DNA of 45,667 nucleotides from NCBI GenBank assembly GCA_017635875.1, contig JAGBKP010000176.1, positions 1 through 45,667 on the forward strand, given 5' to 3'. The notes beneath the pieces were generated by a model that worked only from the letters and a program-made list of their open reading frames with translations, was not told the origin of the DNA and made no database searches. This stretch comes from Selenomonadaceae bacterium. GTDB taxonomy: Bacteria; Bacillota; Negativicutes; Selenomonadales; Selenomonadaceae. This document shows positions 8,567-16,904 of this stretch, one piece after another. The translations under genes were made by a program, and so were the position numbers. Numbering within the stretch: position 1 is the stretch's first letter; each line of letters begins with the position of its first letter.

Positions 8567-8572
8567 ATTATA
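8567..8572 (-). promoter_or_regulatory. Possible -10 element for the HD-GYP gene
   Basis: TATAAT on the minus strand, 64 bases before the HD-GYP ATG. A matching -35 is poor (TTTTAT at 17 spacing). Confidence 0.4.
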
Positions 8573-8674
8573 CACAAGAATTAAACAAAATAAAAGAGAA
8601 TTTTAGCAATTTTAGCTATGTACTTATCATTATTCTACAAGCAATGGATATATTCCTTCTATTATGGCAAGCAT

Positions 8675-10339
8675 TTATTTTATATTTATGTTCACCTTGT
8701 AGAGTCTGGCGTAAACTTTTCCCGCATCGTCTTTTTCCTCGTGAAGCAAAACAAAATCCTTATCGTGAGGAAGCATAGCAAATAATACGCCGTCCCCTTC
8801 TTCAACGAGCATATAGTTAAAATTATACTTTTCCACAAAATCGCGATAATAAATTTTTCCATTAATTACGTCAATATATTCGCCTATTATGCTAAAATCC
8901 TTGCCGCTGTTTTTCGGCGCAAAAATTTCAGGGCGCGCGTCCATATAACATTTTATTCCGCGATATTCCGCATACGCCCCCGTGTTAAATCCAGTGAAAA
9001 AAATCAAATCTTTCGCATCATTTTCACCTAACAACACGTCTATACATTCCTTGTATTTTTCTCCGATATAATCTTTTTCGGAAGTCCTGTTTTGAAAATT
9101 CATACTTGCAATCAAAACGTATGGCAAGAGCAAAACCAACAACCATTTTATCCTCTTTAAGCCGTCGTTTTTTCCGTAACAAACGGCAAACACCGTTAAA
9201 GATACAAAAAGAAATATTAAATATATTATATGTATAGCAGGTAAGGGAAAAATTGAGTCTTTTTGAATAATTTGATAAATTACGAATAAATCTATAACAA
9301 TAAAAGGCAATAAATGTAAAAAAGTCCAATTCAATTTTGCAAGTTTAAATTCATAATTGCGCAGATTGTAAGCAAAAACAAAAGTTCCCAAAGAGTAGAA
9401 CAAAAATACATTTCTTATGGCAAGCATAGCCAAAAAGCCAAGACCCGCAAAGAGTAAAATCAAATAAAGCGGCGTCTTTTTCCTCGAAATCAATACTACG
9501 CCCGAAAATAAAAATACGAAAAAAAACAACGAGTATACAAAAAAGAGGGAGGAAAAATCAAATTTTAACGTCATAGGCTGAACTTCGCTTATAATTCCGT
9601 GAACAGCAGGGTCGTAAGAAGTAAACAAAAAAGCCATAGCATTAAAACCGTAAGGGTTTAAAAAACCGACGAAAAAACTTATAGTCGCAGTAAAAACTAT
9701 GGGCATTATATCAAATTTTTCACCCAAATATTCTTTGTCTAATTTAGTTAAAATTCTAGCAAAAAAAGTCGCCGTAAACGGAAGCATCAAAACGAAAATC
9801 ATAGGCCAAAGAGCGGCATGAAGATTGATCATCAAAAGCGAAAAAATCGGAATAAGAAACAAATATTTATTTTCATTTGTTTTTGCATATTTTAAGAGCA
9901 AAAAAACTTCCGCAAGAAATATAAGAGCGGAAAAAATTTGCGGGCGCGTCACCAAAAAAGGGGAGGCTATCAACACGCCGAAAAAAAGCGTTAAAATCTT
10001 TGAAAGAGCAACATTATCGCTTAAAAAAAGACAAATTTTTTCGTATATAAAAATAATAAAAAATCCAATAATAATTACAAAAGCGATAACGCCCTCCGCG
10101 CCAAAATAATGAAAAATTTCCCAATAAATAATATCCGTCGCCCATTGTTCCAACACAAAATTGAGCCCTTCGTGCATAGTAAAAGGCTCCGTATACGGAA
10201 AACCGTTTTCCGCAACAAATTTTCCGCTGTTTAATATAAACCAAAAATCGGAATCAAATTTTAAACGCGTAAACAAGAGTCCCATAAAAGGCAGTAAAAA
10301 AAATAGAGCTTTCGCTCCAAAATTTCCGATTTTTTGCAT
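8675..10339 (-). CDS. Large multi-pass membrane protein, GT-C glycosyltransferase-like, function unknown
   Basis: 554 residues with about 10-12 hydrophobic helices and a soluble C-terminal tail of about 130 residues. Early motif FDSDFWFILNSGKFVAENG followed by YTEPFT and EQWATDIIYWEIF resembles a family of GT-C-like integral membrane proteins that carry an acidic pair in the first periplasmic loop. The tail has CYMDARPEIF, also recurrent in that family. Donor and acceptor cannot be told. The longer frame starts at GTG 10360, but ATG 10339 has GGGAGG at proper spacing, so I use it. It stands alone between the BrnT pair and the HD-GYP gene. Confidence 0.75.
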   Translation of the reverse strand: MQKIGNFGAKALFFLLPFMGLLFTRLKFDSDFWFILNSGKFVAENGFPYTEPFTMHEGLNFVLEQWATDIIYWEIFHYFGAEGVIAFVIIIGFFIIFIYEKICLFLSDNVALSKILTLFFGVLIASPFLVTRPQIFSALIFLAEVFLLLKYAKTNENKYLFLIPIFSLLMINLHAALWPMIFVLMLPFTATFFARILTKLDKEYLGEKFDIMPIVFTATISFFVGFLNPYGFNAMAFLFTSYDPAVHGIISEVQPMTLKFDFSSLFFVYSLFFFVFLFSGVVLISRKKTPLYLILLFAGLGFLAMLAIRNVFLFYSLGTFVFAYNLRNYEFKLAKLNWTFLHLLPFIVIDLFVIYQIIQKDSIFPLPAIHIIYLIFLFVSLTVFAVCYGKNDGLKRIKWLLVLLLPYVLIASMNFQNRTSEKDYIGEKYKECIDVLLGENDAKDLIFFTGFNTGAYAEYRGIKCYMDARPEIFAPKNSGKDFSIIGEYIDVINGKIYYRDFVEKYNFNYMLVEEGDGVLFAMLPHDKDFVLLHEEKDDAGKVYARLYKVNINIK

Positions 10340-10362
10340 AAAACGCCTCCCAAATTTCACTC

Positions 10363-10391
10363 TTTACAATTAACCGATTTAAGCCCGTCAA
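10363..10391 (-). promoter_or_regulatory. Promoter candidate for the membrane protein gene
   Basis: Minus strand -35 TTGACG (10391-10386), 17-base spacer, weak -10 TGTAAA (10368-10363). Confidence 0.5.
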
Positions 10392-10444
10392 ATTTTTTTT
10401 ATCCTTTCTATAATGTCATCATATAAATCAGCTCCTTACGCTTT

Positions 10445-10639
10445 CTAACTCGCCGCGACTTCTTTTTTCACATAACCCTTTTTCTTTAAGAGTTCTTGAA
10501 AATAATCCTTCATTTGTTTTTCCGTTAAAGGCGGGCAGTCCTCGTCAAAAGTTATGGGCGCGTCTTTAAGATTTTCCAATTCTTTTGCCACATGGTCAGG
10601 CATTGGCTTACTAAAATCAATATAATGAGTTACTAGCAT
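10445..10639 (-). CDS. Putative BrnA-like antitoxin (short)
   Basis: 64 residues, start ATG 10639, overlapping the 3' end of the BrnT gene by 23 bases. The central ITFDEDCPPLTEKQMKDYF resembles the segment before the ribbon-helix-helix in BrnA-type antitoxins. The usual C-terminal DNA-binding segment is not evident, and the protein ends in a basic tail KKKGYVKKEVAAS. It is therefore either a shortened antitoxin or a different antitoxin type. Assignment rests mainly on the position directly after the toxin in an overlapping pair. Confidence 0.65.
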   Translation of the reverse strand: MLVTHYIDFSKPMPDHVAKELENLKDAPITFDEDCPPLTEKQMKDYFQELLKKKGYVKKEVAAS

Positions 10640-10901
10640 AATACATTCCCTCCTCCACTCTTGTCGCTTTTCTTGCTGATATTATACGAATAGTTTCATT
10701 ATGACGAATAGTATAAACCACAAAGAGGATACTTTTTGCCATACCTATAGTTATCCATCTTTCTTCCGTCCAACTATGATCAGTATCCGGAAAGACAAGG
10801 CGTTTTTCATCATCGAACACCCAAGCGGCGGATTCAAAACTCACATCATGTTTCCGCTTATTTATTCTATCCTTATTTTCGTCCCATTCAAATTTTTGCA
10901 T
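10617..10901 (-). CDS. brnT: BrnT-family toxin (ribonuclease of a type II toxin-antitoxin pair)
   Basis: 94 residues matching BrnT throughout: FEWDENKDRINKRKHDVSFE, AAWVFDDEKRLVFPD, EERWITIGMAKS, then VVYTIRHNETIRIISARKAT. BrnT is a RelE-like ribonuclease that arrests growth and is neutralised by BrnA. The conserved HDVSFE and IISARKAT strands are intact, so activity is expected. ATG 10901 has AAGGATGG upstream and a good promoter lies just before. Toxin first, antitoxin second with overlap is the known brnTA order; the pair is usually autoregulated by the antitoxin. Confidence 0.9.
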   Translation of the reverse strand: MQKFEWDENKDRINKRKHDVSFESAAWVFDDEKRLVFPDTDHSWTEERWITIGMAKSILFVVYTIRHNETIRIISARKATRVEEGMYYASNSLY

Positions 10902-10922
10902 ACAACACCATCCTTTTATATT

Positions 10923-10951
10923 ATTTTACCATAAACCCCATACAGCGTCAA
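10923..10951 (-). promoter_or_regulatory. Promoter of the BrnT/antitoxin operon
   Basis: Minus strand -35 TTGACG (10951-10946), 17-base spacer, -10 TAAAAT (10928-10923). Confidence 0.75.
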
Positions 10952-10965
10952 TTTAACAAGCGCAC

Positions 10966-10993
10966 AAAAAAAGAGGCTTTCGCCTCTTTTTTT
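10966..10993. terminator. Terminator at the end of the tad locus
   Basis: AAAAAAAGAGGC-ttt-CGCCTCTTTTTTT hairpin overlapping the tadG stop. It works on either strand and closes the minus-strand tad transcript. Confidence 0.88.
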
Positions 10994-12443
10994 AATCCCA
11001 CGATATGTTGCTTGGATTTGCAAGTTTTATGCTTGACGTTTTTGTTAAAATACGCACTTTAGAGCCTTGACCGCTGCCACCACCCATACCATAGTTCACA
11101 TACTTATAACTGGCGTTGTCGCCGCGAAGCGTTAAATTATCCGCCATTATCGTGCCTTCAAAACTCGCTCCGCCAGCGTTTACAATAACTTGACTGGCGT
11201 ATGGCGCGTATACATAACCTGAAAAAGTTTGACCGCTTGAAATATTAAACGCAACCTCCGCTGTACCGTTGTATATAAATATAACGGGTCGTCCGTTGCT
11301 TGCGGTAACATCTAAATTTATATGTTGATTGACCGTTTCATCAATATAGAGATACACAGGCTCGGTACCTGAAATCGAACTGTTAAGATTTATTGCTAAG
11401 TTGCCGTCGCCAGTTGTAGTATAAGCACAATTTTCCGTCAGCATCGAAGCGTCCACCGTTTTATTTCCGGCATTGATATCCAAAAACTTATCGTATCCAT
11501 CGGAACTTCTGTAATTATCGCGAGCTACCCCATAAGCGTCCCATTCGGCTTGCGACGATTGCCAAGTCGGCACATTTCCTATAGGATCCGGCAAGCCCAT
11601 TGCCGCTCTTGCTTTTGCCGGTAAAGCCGTTTCATCGTAAGGCTCGTAATAAGCCTCCGAATGATACTTCATATCGGTATCTTTAATCACGGCATCTTCT
11701 ATGGTCATATTATTTTTGCTAGCTTCGGATTTTAAGAAAGCGTTTAACCCCGCCATTTGCGAGCTATATTTGAAATGATCATTATCCTCCATATTTTTCA
11801 AATACGCTTTTCCATCTTCATCAGATTTTGCATTCAGCGTACCGTCGGTAACAACGATATTTCCGTCAAAGGTTGTGGATACTTGCCCCGCCATAGTAAC
11901 AGTATCCGGGTTATTGACAGCATTAACCGCGTCAAAGTGACTTTTGACGATAAAAAGCTCGTCGCCCGATGTATTTTCCTCCGCAACAGACCAAGCGATA
12001 GCCGCGATGGCGCTTGCGCTAACATCTTGCTGTTCTCTTCCTATGATACGCAAAAAATAAAGAGGAACGGTCTCCTGTAAATCAACTCTGTAATATATGG
12101 CATTGTTATCCGCATCTTCTTTAGCTTGAGGAGCCGGCGTAAGCGATATTTCATTTTTTATATTGTTTTTTTCCGCATTTTCTTCCGCATATTCTCTTGC
12201 TTCAGCGTCCGCCGCAGGGTGAGATGACACGGTATCGGGAGAGCGAGTATCGTTACTTGCCGCAAATTCCCTCGCGCCCGCAAGCGCCGCCGCGTCCGCC
12301 GCGTTTTGAAGACGCGTCTTATGCACGTAGAGATTGCCAAGATCAAAGGCAAGTCCTACGCATATCATCATAAGCGGAAGAAGGAGCGCGGTAAAAACGA
12401 TAATCGCGCCTTTTTCTTTAGCGTTTTTTAACTTCTTAATCAT
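10992..12443 (-). CDS. tadG: TadG-like pilus-assembly protein
   Basis: 483 residues. N-terminal pseudopilin-like segment KEKGAIIVFTALLLPLMMIC and the TadE/TadG hallmark LYVHKTRLQNAADAAALAGAREF (about residues 38-60). The rest is a large extracytoplasmic region rich in Asn, Thr and Ala. Its C-terminal third has beta-rich, polymer-like segments (VNQHINLDV, SSGQTFSGYVYAPYASQ) resembling DUF7305-type modules. It probably anchors in the inner membrane and acts in Tad pilus assembly. ATG 12443 has GGAGAGG. Last gene of the tad run. The C-terminal extension is longer than in simple TadG proteins and could be an adhesive or scaffold part. Confidence 0.8.
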   Translation of the reverse strand: MIKKLKNAKEKGAIIVFTALLLPLMMICVGLAFDLGNLYVHKTRLQNAADAAALAGAREFAASNDTRSPDTVSSHPAADAEAREYAEENAEKNNIKNEISLTPAPQAKEDADNNAIYYRVDLQETVPLYFLRIIGREQQDVSASAIAAIAWSVAEENTSGDELFIVKSHFDAVNAVNNPDTVTMAGQVSTTFDGNIVVTDGTLNAKSDEDGKAYLKNMEDNDHFKYSSQMAGLNAFLKSEASKNNMTIEDAVIKDTDMKYHSEAYYEPYDETALPAKARAAMGLPDPIGNVPTWQSSQAEWDAYGVARDNYRSSDGYDKFLDINAGNKTVDASMLTENCAYTTTGDGNLAINLNSSISGTEPVYLYIDETVNQHINLDVTASNGRPVIFIYNGTAEVAFNISSGQTFSGYVYAPYASQVIVNAGGASFEGTIMADNLTLRGDNASYKYVNYGMGGGSGQGSKVRILTKTSSIKLANPSNISWD

Positions 12444-12470
12444 ACAACCGCCTCTCCTACTACTGCAATT

Positions 12471-12812
12471 TCATACTTCAACCAACCTCATCCCCTCACA
12501 AATCCCGAGTCTATCCGCCTCGCCTGCCGCGACTTCCACCACGCTTTCAGCTTTTAGACACGCGGAAAGCCCGACCCAAGTCGGAAGATTTTTCACGATT
12601 TTCAAAACTTTCATATCCTTATCAAGATAAATAACGTCTATCGAAAACCGCATAAACATCATATGCACGGAATTACAAGGGGTTATCAAAAGACCCGTTG
12701 ACGGGGGAAGTTTCTTTCTCCCCATAAGACCCAAAAATCTTTTGAAAAATGTATCGGCTGTTTCTATATGAATGATATTGTCGACACCATCAATTCTAAA
12801 CTTCTTTTTCAT
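12471..12812 (-). CDS. DUF192 family protein
   Basis: 113 residues covering a complete DUF192 domain: ADTFFKRFLGLMGRKKLPPSTGLLI, the conserved CNSVHMMFMRFSIDVIYLD, and VVEVAAGEADRLGI. The biochemical role of DUF192 is unknown; genes of this family are often next to tad genes. No signal peptide. It sits between tadC and tadG on the same strand, so it is part of the operon. No clear Shine-Dalgarno; a purine-rich remnant of the three-arm repeat lies just upstream and may serve. Confidence 0.88.
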   Translation of the reverse strand: MKKKFRIDGVDNIIHIETADTFFKRFLGLMGRKKLPPSTGLLITPCNSVHMMFMRFSIDVIYLDKDMKVLKIVKNLPTWVGLSACLKAESVVEVAAGEADRLGICEGMRLVEV

Positions 12813-12821
12813 AAAATAATA

Positions 12822-12848
12822 AAGTTTTTTCTTTCTCTCTTTCTTAAC
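12822..12848 (-). repeat. Remnant of a three-arm repeat (third purine arm only)
   Basis: Directly after the tadC stop the minus strand reads GTTAAGAAAGAGAGAAAG and ends AAAAAACTTT, the exact 3' ending of complete elements. Arms Y and R1 are missing. Confidence 0.5.
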
Positions 12849-13778
12849 CTACATATTCTTCATCAAGAACAATATGGACGGCATAAGCACCACCACGAAG
12901 AGCGCGGGGAAGATGAATATAACAAGCGGGAATATAATCTTAACCGGCGCTTTTAACGCTTCGCCTTTTGCGTACTGACGGCGGCGTTCGCGCATATTAT
13001 CAGCTTGATTTTCCAAAGTCGTCGCCATACTCGTGCCGAGACGCTCCGCCTGTATTACGGAAGTCGTAAACAAATAAACCTCTTGCACGTCGCAACGCTG
13101 CGCCATTTGTCTTAAACTTCTCGCGCGGGGCATACCCATACGCACATCGCGTTGCATACGAACACATTCGTCGATTAAAGGGCCTTTCATACGATCGACT
13201 ATTTTAGTAAGTCCGCCGTCGAAAGAAAGCCCCGCCTGCACGCTTACGCAAAGAAGATCCAAAAATTCGGGAAGTTGTTTTGATATGAGTTTCTTTCTTT
13301 TTTGTATCATTGAATTTAAAATGGCAAACGGCAAGAACGCGCCGATAGCCAAACTCACCATTAAAATAGCCGTACGCTGCACGAACGGGAAAGTCCCTTC
13401 CGAAACGTACATAAACGCCAGCAAAAAGCACAGCGCGACGGAAAAAAGCCAACCGCAAGCGAAAGCGTTGACGCTCCATTCTCCGAGTTTGCCCGCCATC
13501 ATTATCTTTTGCTCTATCATGGCGCGAATGCCCGCGGGCGCAAACTTCATCAAGGTATTCGTTATGCCCTGAAAGAGCGGTACGATAGTACGCTCGACAA
13601 AAGGAATTTCCTCGATGCTCCCCGCGTCCGCCATTTCGCGTTTAGCTTTAGAGCCGTAACGAATATCCCTTAAGCGTTGCTGGACTTGCGTCTTTGGGAT
13701 AAGGCGGGTCATCACAAAAAAATAGACGAGCATGAAGACAAATAGCCCGCATGCCAACGCCGCCGCAAATATCATCAT
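12849..13778 (-). CDS. tadC: TadC-like inner-membrane protein of the Tad pilus (T2SS F family)
   Basis: About 309 residues. N-terminal membrane helix, two further helices in the middle, then the F domain KQLPEFLDLLCVSVQAGLSF and RLGTSMATTLENQADNMRERRRQ, and a C-terminal helix pair (IIFPLVIFIFPALFVVVLM). This is the partner of TadB in the inner-membrane platform. GTG 13787 and two ATGs are clustered at the start; GGAG spacing favours ATG 13778. It is separated from tadA by a 44-residue ORF and over 700 bases of repeats, so expression may be weaker or separately controlled. Confidence 0.88.
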   Translation of the reverse strand: MMIFAAALACGLFVFMLVYFFVMTRLIPKTQVQQRLRDIRYGSKAKREMADAGSIEEIPFVERTIVPLFQGITNTLMKFAPAGIRAMIEQKIMMAGKLGEWSVNAFACGWLFSVALCFLLAFMYVSEGTFPFVQRTAILMVSLAIGAFLPFAILNSMIQKRKKLISKQLPEFLDLLCVSVQAGLSFDGGLTKIVDRMKGPLIDECVRMQRDVRMGMPRARSLRQMAQRCDVQEVYLFTTSVIQAERLGTSMATTLENQADNMRERRRQYAKGEALKAPVKIIFPLVIFIFPALFVVVLMPSILFLMKNM

Positions 13779-13875
13779 ACTCATCACTCCGAAAAATTAT
13801 TTTATTATTTATTTCTATTTTGTGGTATTTTTATTTTGTTATTTTTATTTTGTTATTTTTTTGTTTGTTGCTGTT
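13779..13875. other. AT-rich spacer between tadC and composite element C1
   Basis: Low-complexity T-rich DNA (tandem TTTATTTTGTTATTT-like units at about 13822-13870). No gene seen. Confidence 0.5.
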
Positions 13876-14127
13876 GTAGAGTTTTTGCAAATATTTTTAC
13901 TTTTCGTTGTCTTCATTTTTCTTTGCTCGTGCAAAGAAAAACGAAGCAAAAAGAAAGCACGCAAAGGGGGCTTGCCCCCCTCTTGACACCCCCCCACAAC
14001 CGCTTCGCTCTTATATGGAGGCGTTGTCATTGAGGCTGTTGAAGAAGTTTGCAAATGTTTTTAGTTTTCGTTGTCCGCTAAAATCGCATCACGCGATTTA
14101 CGCGGACGCGCCCCGTCCTTGGGGCGC
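13876..14127 (+). repeat. Composite multi-hairpin element C1
   Basis: Order: GTAGAGTTTTTGC; short three-arm unit with mirror AAAGAAAAACGAAGC (13920s-13950s); GC hairpin AGGGGGcttgCCCCCCT ending TTGACACCCC; block CATTGAGGCTGTTGAAGAAG; CTTTTCGTTGTCCGC-type double stem GTCCGC-[ATCGCatcaCGCGAT]-GCGGAC; terminal hairpin GCGCCCCgtcctTGGGGCGC. Same architecture as C3-C5. Confidence 0.8.
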
Positions 14128-14215
14128 ACTCAATTTGCGCTTTAGTGGTTATTGGTTGAGGTTTTGATACTATGAAAATTTTGTATAATTGCAACCCCTG
14201 CCACAAAGCGCAAAC

Positions 14216-14461
14216 AAGGAGCGGTAATGCGGCGCAGGACGCGCCGCGCGAAGCGTTTGCCGCAGGACGCGGCAAAGCAAGCAACGAAAAGCGCATATTA
14301 TGCCAAAATTCTTCAATAGGCTCATTTTATAGTTTAAATTCTTAATTTGCAGGGGTCAAGGGGGCGGCGTCGCCCCTTGCGTGTTTTCTTTGGTTCGTTT
14401 CTTTTGCACGAGCAAAAGAAATGAACACCACTAAAGTGAAAATTATGCTAAAACCCTACAA
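14216..14461 (-). repeat. Composite multi-hairpin element C2 (inverted relative to C1)
   Basis: Read on the minus strand it has the same module order as C1, ending with hairpin GGCGCGtcctGCGCC and CCGCTCCTT. The three-arm module is GTTCATTTCTTTTGC / GCAAAAGAAACGAAC / C-AAAGAAAACACG. With C1 it forms a tail-to-tail pair 88 bases apart. Confidence 0.75.
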
Positions 14462-14484
14462 CATCAACAAAACCAAAAAACAAT

Positions 14485-14619
14485 TTATTTTTTTGCCTCT
14501 TTCGGCAAATACTTATCTTCGCCCGATTCAAGATACAACAATATTTCGTTAATTTCATCGCCGCTCCAACCTTTAGCTTTTAACCAAAGAATAAGCCTTT
14601 TTACTTCTGCCATATTCAT
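14485..14619 (-). CDS. Small hypothetical protein (44 residues) after tadA
   Basis: ATG 14619, 33 bases after the tadA stop on the same strand. Product begins MNMAEVKRLILWLKAKGW and continues SGDEINEILLYLESGED before ending in a lysine-rich tail. The pattern is two amphipathic helices; no membrane segment. The start context (GGCGG) is weak, so it may be coupled to tadA. It is shorter than usual gene-finder limits but its composition is protein-like, and it is the only coding-like stretch before the repeat region. I do not recognise a family. Confidence 0.55.
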   Translation of the reverse strand: MNMAEVKRLILWLKAKGWSGDEINEILLYLESGEDKYLPKEAKK

Positions 14620-14652
14620 TTCTATCGCCGCCTATCTTCTTCAAATCAATTT

Positions 14653-16038
14653 CTAATCTTCTCTCTCCTCAATCTCCCCTTTAAATATATCGTTAGGAAG
14701 ATCGACACCATTCATCTGGAATTTCTCTATAAAGCCCGGCTGCAAGCCCGTCGACTTATAACTCCCCACGGATTTCCCGTTGTCGTCTATATGGTCTTGC
14801 ACATAGCGGAAGAGGTCTTGAAGGACTATCGTGTCCCCTTCCATTTTCTGTACTTCCGTAACGTATGTAATCTTTCTGCTGCCGTCCTTTATGCGGGACT
14901 GCTGAATTATTATGTCTATCGCGGAGGCTATCTGCTCACGAATAGCGCGAACGGGAAGCTCCATGCCCGCCATAAGCACCATCGTTTCAAGACGCGAGAG
15001 TACGTCGCGCGGGGTGTTCGCGTGCGCCGTGGTAAGAGAGCCGTCGTGACCGGTGTTCATCGCTTGAAGCATATCTAGAGCCTCGCCGGAGCGAACTTCG
15101 CCTACCACTATTCTGTCGGGGCGCATACGAAGCGCGTTTCTTACCAAGTCGCGGATAGTTACCTCGCCCGTGCCTTCTATGTTTGCGGGGCGGGATTCAA
15201 GCGTTACAACGTGTTCCTGTTGCAAGCGAAGCTCCGCTGCGTCCTCTATCGTTACTATGCGTTCGCCGTCGGGAATAAACGACGACAAAACATTTAGCGT
15301 CGTGGTTTTTCCCGAGCCCGTACCGCCGGAAACCAAAATATTTAATCTCGCTTTAACGCAAGCGCGAAGGAATATCGCCATATTTTCCGACAATGTGCCG
15401 AAGGATATTAAGTTTTCAACGGAGAGCGGAGTTTTCGAGAATTTACGGATAGTTACGCAAGGTCCCACCAATGACAGCGGCGCGATTATGATATTTACGC
15501 GCGAGCCGTCTTGAAGTCTTGCGTCGACAAGCGGCGAAGACTCGTCTATGCGGCGTCCCAGCGGCGTTAAGATACGCTCCACTATATTCATCAAATGCGC
15601 CGTATCGTGGAACTGCACTTTTGTCAGCGTCAGTTTTCCCATCTGCTCCACGAAAATCTGTTTCGGACCGTTTATCATAACTTCCGTTATAGTTTCGTCC
15701 TTTAAGAGGGGCTCGATAGGTCCCAAGCCGAGCATTTCGTCGCAAATATCGGCGACTATTCTCGCTCTTTCGCCTCTCGGCACGGAGAAAGGATTTTCGT
15801 CCAGCACTCTTTGGCAATACGCGTCGATTAGTTCTTCAACCTGCTCGCGATCGCCGCCCGTTGCGGACAAAATCTGCTGTTCTTCCGGGTTCATCTCGTC
15901 CACTATGCGCCTATGTATCGCAAGTTTAAGCTCTTGATACGCGTCCTCCGTGGTTTCGCTTTGGCGACCCGCAAATATGGAGCGTTGTTTCAAGACTTCG
16001 CCCTTCGGTCTTCCTAACCTTTCCAATAAAAGCGACAT
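14653..16038 (-). CDS. tadA: TadA/CpaF secretion ATPase of the Tad pilus
   Basis: 461 residues, the cytoplasmic hexameric ATPase that powers Tad pilus assembly. N-terminal CpaF domain, then LGPIEPLLKDETITEVMING, the Walker A GGTGSGKTTTLN (about 238-249), DAAELRLQQEHVVTLE with the conserved acidic residue, the Walker B region DRIVVGEVRSGEALDMLQAMNTGHDG and the His box TTAHANTPRD. All motifs of an active GspE-family enzyme are present. ATG 16038 has AGGAG. In most tad loci tadA is followed directly by tadB and tadC; here it lies after the pilin and tadE genes, apart from both. Confidence 0.95.
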   Translation of the reverse strand: MSLLLERLGRPKGEVLKQRSIFAGRQSETTEDAYQELKLAIHRRIVDEMNPEEQQILSATGGDREQVEELIDAYCQRVLDENPFSVPRGERARIVADICDEMLGLGPIEPLLKDETITEVMINGPKQIFVEQMGKLTLTKVQFHDTAHLMNIVERILTPLGRRIDESSPLVDARLQDGSRVNIIIAPLSLVGPCVTIRKFSKTPLSVENLISFGTLSENMAIFLRACVKARLNILVSGGTGSGKTTTLNVLSSFIPDGERIVTIEDAAELRLQQEHVVTLESRPANIEGTGEVTIRDLVRNALRMRPDRIVVGEVRSGEALDMLQAMNTGHDGSLTTAHANTPRDVLSRLETMVLMAGMELPVRAIREQIASAIDIIIQQSRIKDGSRKITYVTEVQKMEGDTIVLQDLFRYVQDHIDDNGKSVGSYKSTGLQPGFIEKFQMNGVDLPNDIFKGEIEERED

Positions 16039-16048
16039 TTATCAACAC

Positions 16049-16113
16049 TCCTTACTAACACAGGGGCTCTGCCCCCGTACCCCCGCAAGGGGAACTCGTT
16101 CCCCTTGACCCCT
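16049..16113. repeat. GC-rich hairpin chain H2
   Basis: Between tadE and tadA. Hairpins GGGGCtctGCCCC and CAAGGGGAactcgTTCCCCTTG. Relative to H1 the second stem has an extra A-T pair changed on both sides. Confidence 0.8.
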
Positions 16114-16148
16114 ATATTTATTTTACTTATTTTCAATATTATTTTCCG

Positions 16149-16583
16149 CTAATTACCCGATGCGTTTGTCGCCTCATCGTGCATACTGTATTTAATCATA
16201 TATGTATCGGGAGGAAAAGATGAGTTAAAATATCCATTCTTAACCACGCTTACTCCCGGAAAATTCGGATTTAACGTCGTCGTTATAGTTACCTGTACTG
16301 AATCATCAAGTTCTCCTGCGGCAATATCAAAATTAGTGTCATCATCAGGCCATGTATACAAATTTGAAAGCAACTTCGTACTGCTTCTATAGTTGGTTCT
16401 TATATCTGCGTATTTTTCACTGCCCTGCAACGCAGCCTCTCTTGCGCTGCTCCTTGCAACATTTGAAAGAGTCATATAGTCGGCAAACAACATTCCGCAT
16501 ACTATTATTGAAAATACCAAAGCGAGAAAAATCGGAAGGACTAATGCAAATTCTACGACAGCCTGCCCTCTTTGCTTTTTCAT
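16149..16583 (-). CDS. tadE: TadE-like minor pseudopilin
   Basis: 144 residues. The N-terminus MKKQRGQAVVEFALVLPIFL carries a prepilin-type site (cut after Gly6, Glu at +5, Phe at +6), followed by one hydrophobic helix and the TadE motif MTLSNVARSSAREAALQGS. TadE proteins are processed by the Tad prepilin peptidase and are needed for pilus formation. The C-terminal part is extracytoplasmic. ATG 16583 has GGGAGG. It follows the two Flp pilin genes. Confidence 0.88.
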   Translation of the reverse strand: MKKQRGQAVVEFALVLPIFLALVFSIIVCGMLFADYMTLSNVARSSAREAALQGSEKYADIRTNYRSSTKLLSNLYTWPDDDTNFDIAAGELDDSVQVTITTTLNPNFPGVSVVKNGYFNSSFPPDTYMIKYSMHDEATNASGN

Positions 16584-16638
16584 TTAATATCCTCCCTTTT
16601 AAAATCAATAAATCTGAAAATAAATCGCGCTGACTTTA

Positions 16639-16842
16639 TTATCCCTCTTCAACCTTATCATAAAGCTCCACAGTATTATCAAAGGAATTGGAAACCTTTT
16701 CCTTTAAACCGCCCGAACCGATAACAACAGCAATAACCACAACAAAGGCAAGAAGAATAGCGTATTCCACTATACCCTGTCCCTTTTCGTCAAGACGACA
16801 CTTTAGGGAAACAAATTCAAAAACCCCTTGACCGAAGTTCAT
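16639..16842 (-). CDS. flp: Flp-type pilin 2
   Basis: 67 residues. The leader ends DEKG and is followed by QGIVEYAILLAFVVVIAVVI; cleavage is expected after that Gly, with Glu +5 and Tyr +6 as in Flp pilins, giving a mature pilin of about 45 residues. The frame extends to 16866, but ATG 16842 has a perfect GGAGGTG 5 bases upstream. The leader is longer than that of pilin 1 and has its own cysteine. Second of two tandem pilin genes, separated by a strong hairpin, so it is probably made at a lower level. Confidence 0.88.
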   Translation of the reverse strand: MNFGQGVFEFVSLKCRLDEKGQGIVEYAILLAFVVVIAVVIGSGGLKEKVSNSFDNTVELYDKVEEG

Positions 16843-16904
16843 ACAAGCACCTCCGGCTATTGCCAATATCAGAAATCCGTAACATATTATAGCTGTAACA
16901 AAAT

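Noticed and set aside
13984-13996. C run as a third phase-variation tract
   Set aside because: Seven Cs inside composite repeat C1 with no reading frame crossing it.
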